NCBI GenBank assembly: GCA_003151275.1
Contig: PLXC01000018.1
Span: 13,095 to 77,094 of the forward strand
Direction: 5' to 3'
DNA from: Candidatus Melainabacteria bacterium
GTDB taxonomy: Bacteria > Cyanobacteriota > Vampirovibrionia > Obscuribacterales > Obscuribacteraceae
Length of the DNA stretch: 64,000 nucleotides
Made by a program: the position numbers and the translations under genes. Below the pieces are notes generated by a model that saw only the letters and a list, made by a program, of their open reading frames with translations, was not told the DNA's origin and did no database searches. Shown piece by piece: positions 63,885 through 64,000 of this stretch (the first letter of the stretch is position 1; every line of letters starts with the position of its first letter).

Positions 63885-64000
63885 ATGCTGAAATGGCGTG
63901 CGGCTGCACGAACTGATGCGGGTTGCCAGCGTCAGAGGAACGAAGACAATTACTACGTAAGCCCCGACAATCGGGTCTTTGCGGTTGCTGATGGCATGGG
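63885..64000 (+). CDS. PP2C-type protein phosphatase, N-terminal part (cut by window edge)
   Basis: The first 38 residues of a PPM/PP2C serine/threonine phosphatase. The opening MLKWRAAARTDAGCQRQRNE continues DNYYVSPDNRVFAVADGMG, which is the metal-binding motif I/II (RxxNEDN and VADGMG). The start ATG follows GGAGATAACG inside the UbiB-like gene end, so translation is coupled. The gene continues beyond the window. Confidence 0.88.
   Translation, partial: MLKWRAAARTDAGCQRQRNEDNYYVSPDNRVFAVADGM

Overview
The window is a gene-dense bacterial chromosome segment of about 48-50 % G+C by eye. It has a Gram-negative type envelope: a tandem RND efflux pump with one adaptor, a TonB-type C-terminal domain, and several Sec or Tat leaders. 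Genes with a familiar, partly cyanobacteria-like look (lexA, a short ssb, gmk-rpoZ next to an RqcH/NFACT gene, a UbiB-like kinase beside a PP2C phosphatase) lie among many TPR proteins and lineage-specific secreted proteins. There is no photosynthesis gene. My best guess is a non-photosynthetic relative of Cyanobacteria (Vampirovibrionia/Melainabacteria, perhaps Obscuribacterales). This is an inference from gene content, not a proven placement. Start codons are often GTG or TTG. 

Layout. 1-3.2 kb, minus strand: a catabolic cluster (acyl-CoA dehydrogenase cut by the window edge, aldehyde dehydrogenase, class III aminotransferase), probably degrading an omega-amino acid such as GABA or a lysine product. 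3.5-9.6 kb, minus: the protein-quality-control block tig-clpP-clpX-lon, in which trigger factor has a His-rich tail. 9.8-12 kb: a small membrane protein, tRNA-Gly(GCC) with a decayed tRNA-Gly fragment beside it, a Gfo/Idh oxidoreductase and HU. 12.3-15.3 kb, plus: alr-nadD-(small ORF)-yqeK, then a convergent fatty-acid desaturase. 16.8-22.5 kb: a complete biotin operon bioF-bioH-like-bioC-bioD-bioA-bioB with start/stop overlaps. 

22.7-27.5 kb is the most lineage-specific part: a secreted TPR protein, a secreted protein made of about 21 uninterrupted heptads, a TPR-AAA ATPase fusion, and a TPR-membrane-TonB_C protein. 27.5-31.7 kb: an SSS symporter with a small membrane partner, ssb, a membrane protein, a response regulator and a secreted FKBP isomerase with a clear terminator. 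32-35.2 kb: a tiny Tat-leader protein, then a ligase-associated nuclease and an ATP-dependent DNA ligase. 35.6-44.6 kb, minus: TetR, MarR, adaptor and two RND permeases (MdtABC-like). 44.9-52.3 kb: a diguanylate cyclase, a secreted glycine-zipper protein, a DnaJ-TPR protein, clpB, a carboxypeptidase-regulatory-like secreted protein and a kinase-fold phosphotransferase. 52.4-64 kb: dus, a small antisense membrane gene, rpoZ-gmk, rqcH, a quinone-oxidoreductase-like enzyme, an unknown protein, lexA, arginase, a phasin-like coiled coil, a UbiB-like kinase and the start of a PP2C phosphatase. 

A family of short composite palindromic repeats (lead module TATCC-GA-GGATA followed by a variable second hairpin) occurs in intergenic regions across the window and forms a dense tandem array at about 61.78-61.94 kb. 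I found no CRISPR array, rRNA, phage or insertion sequence.
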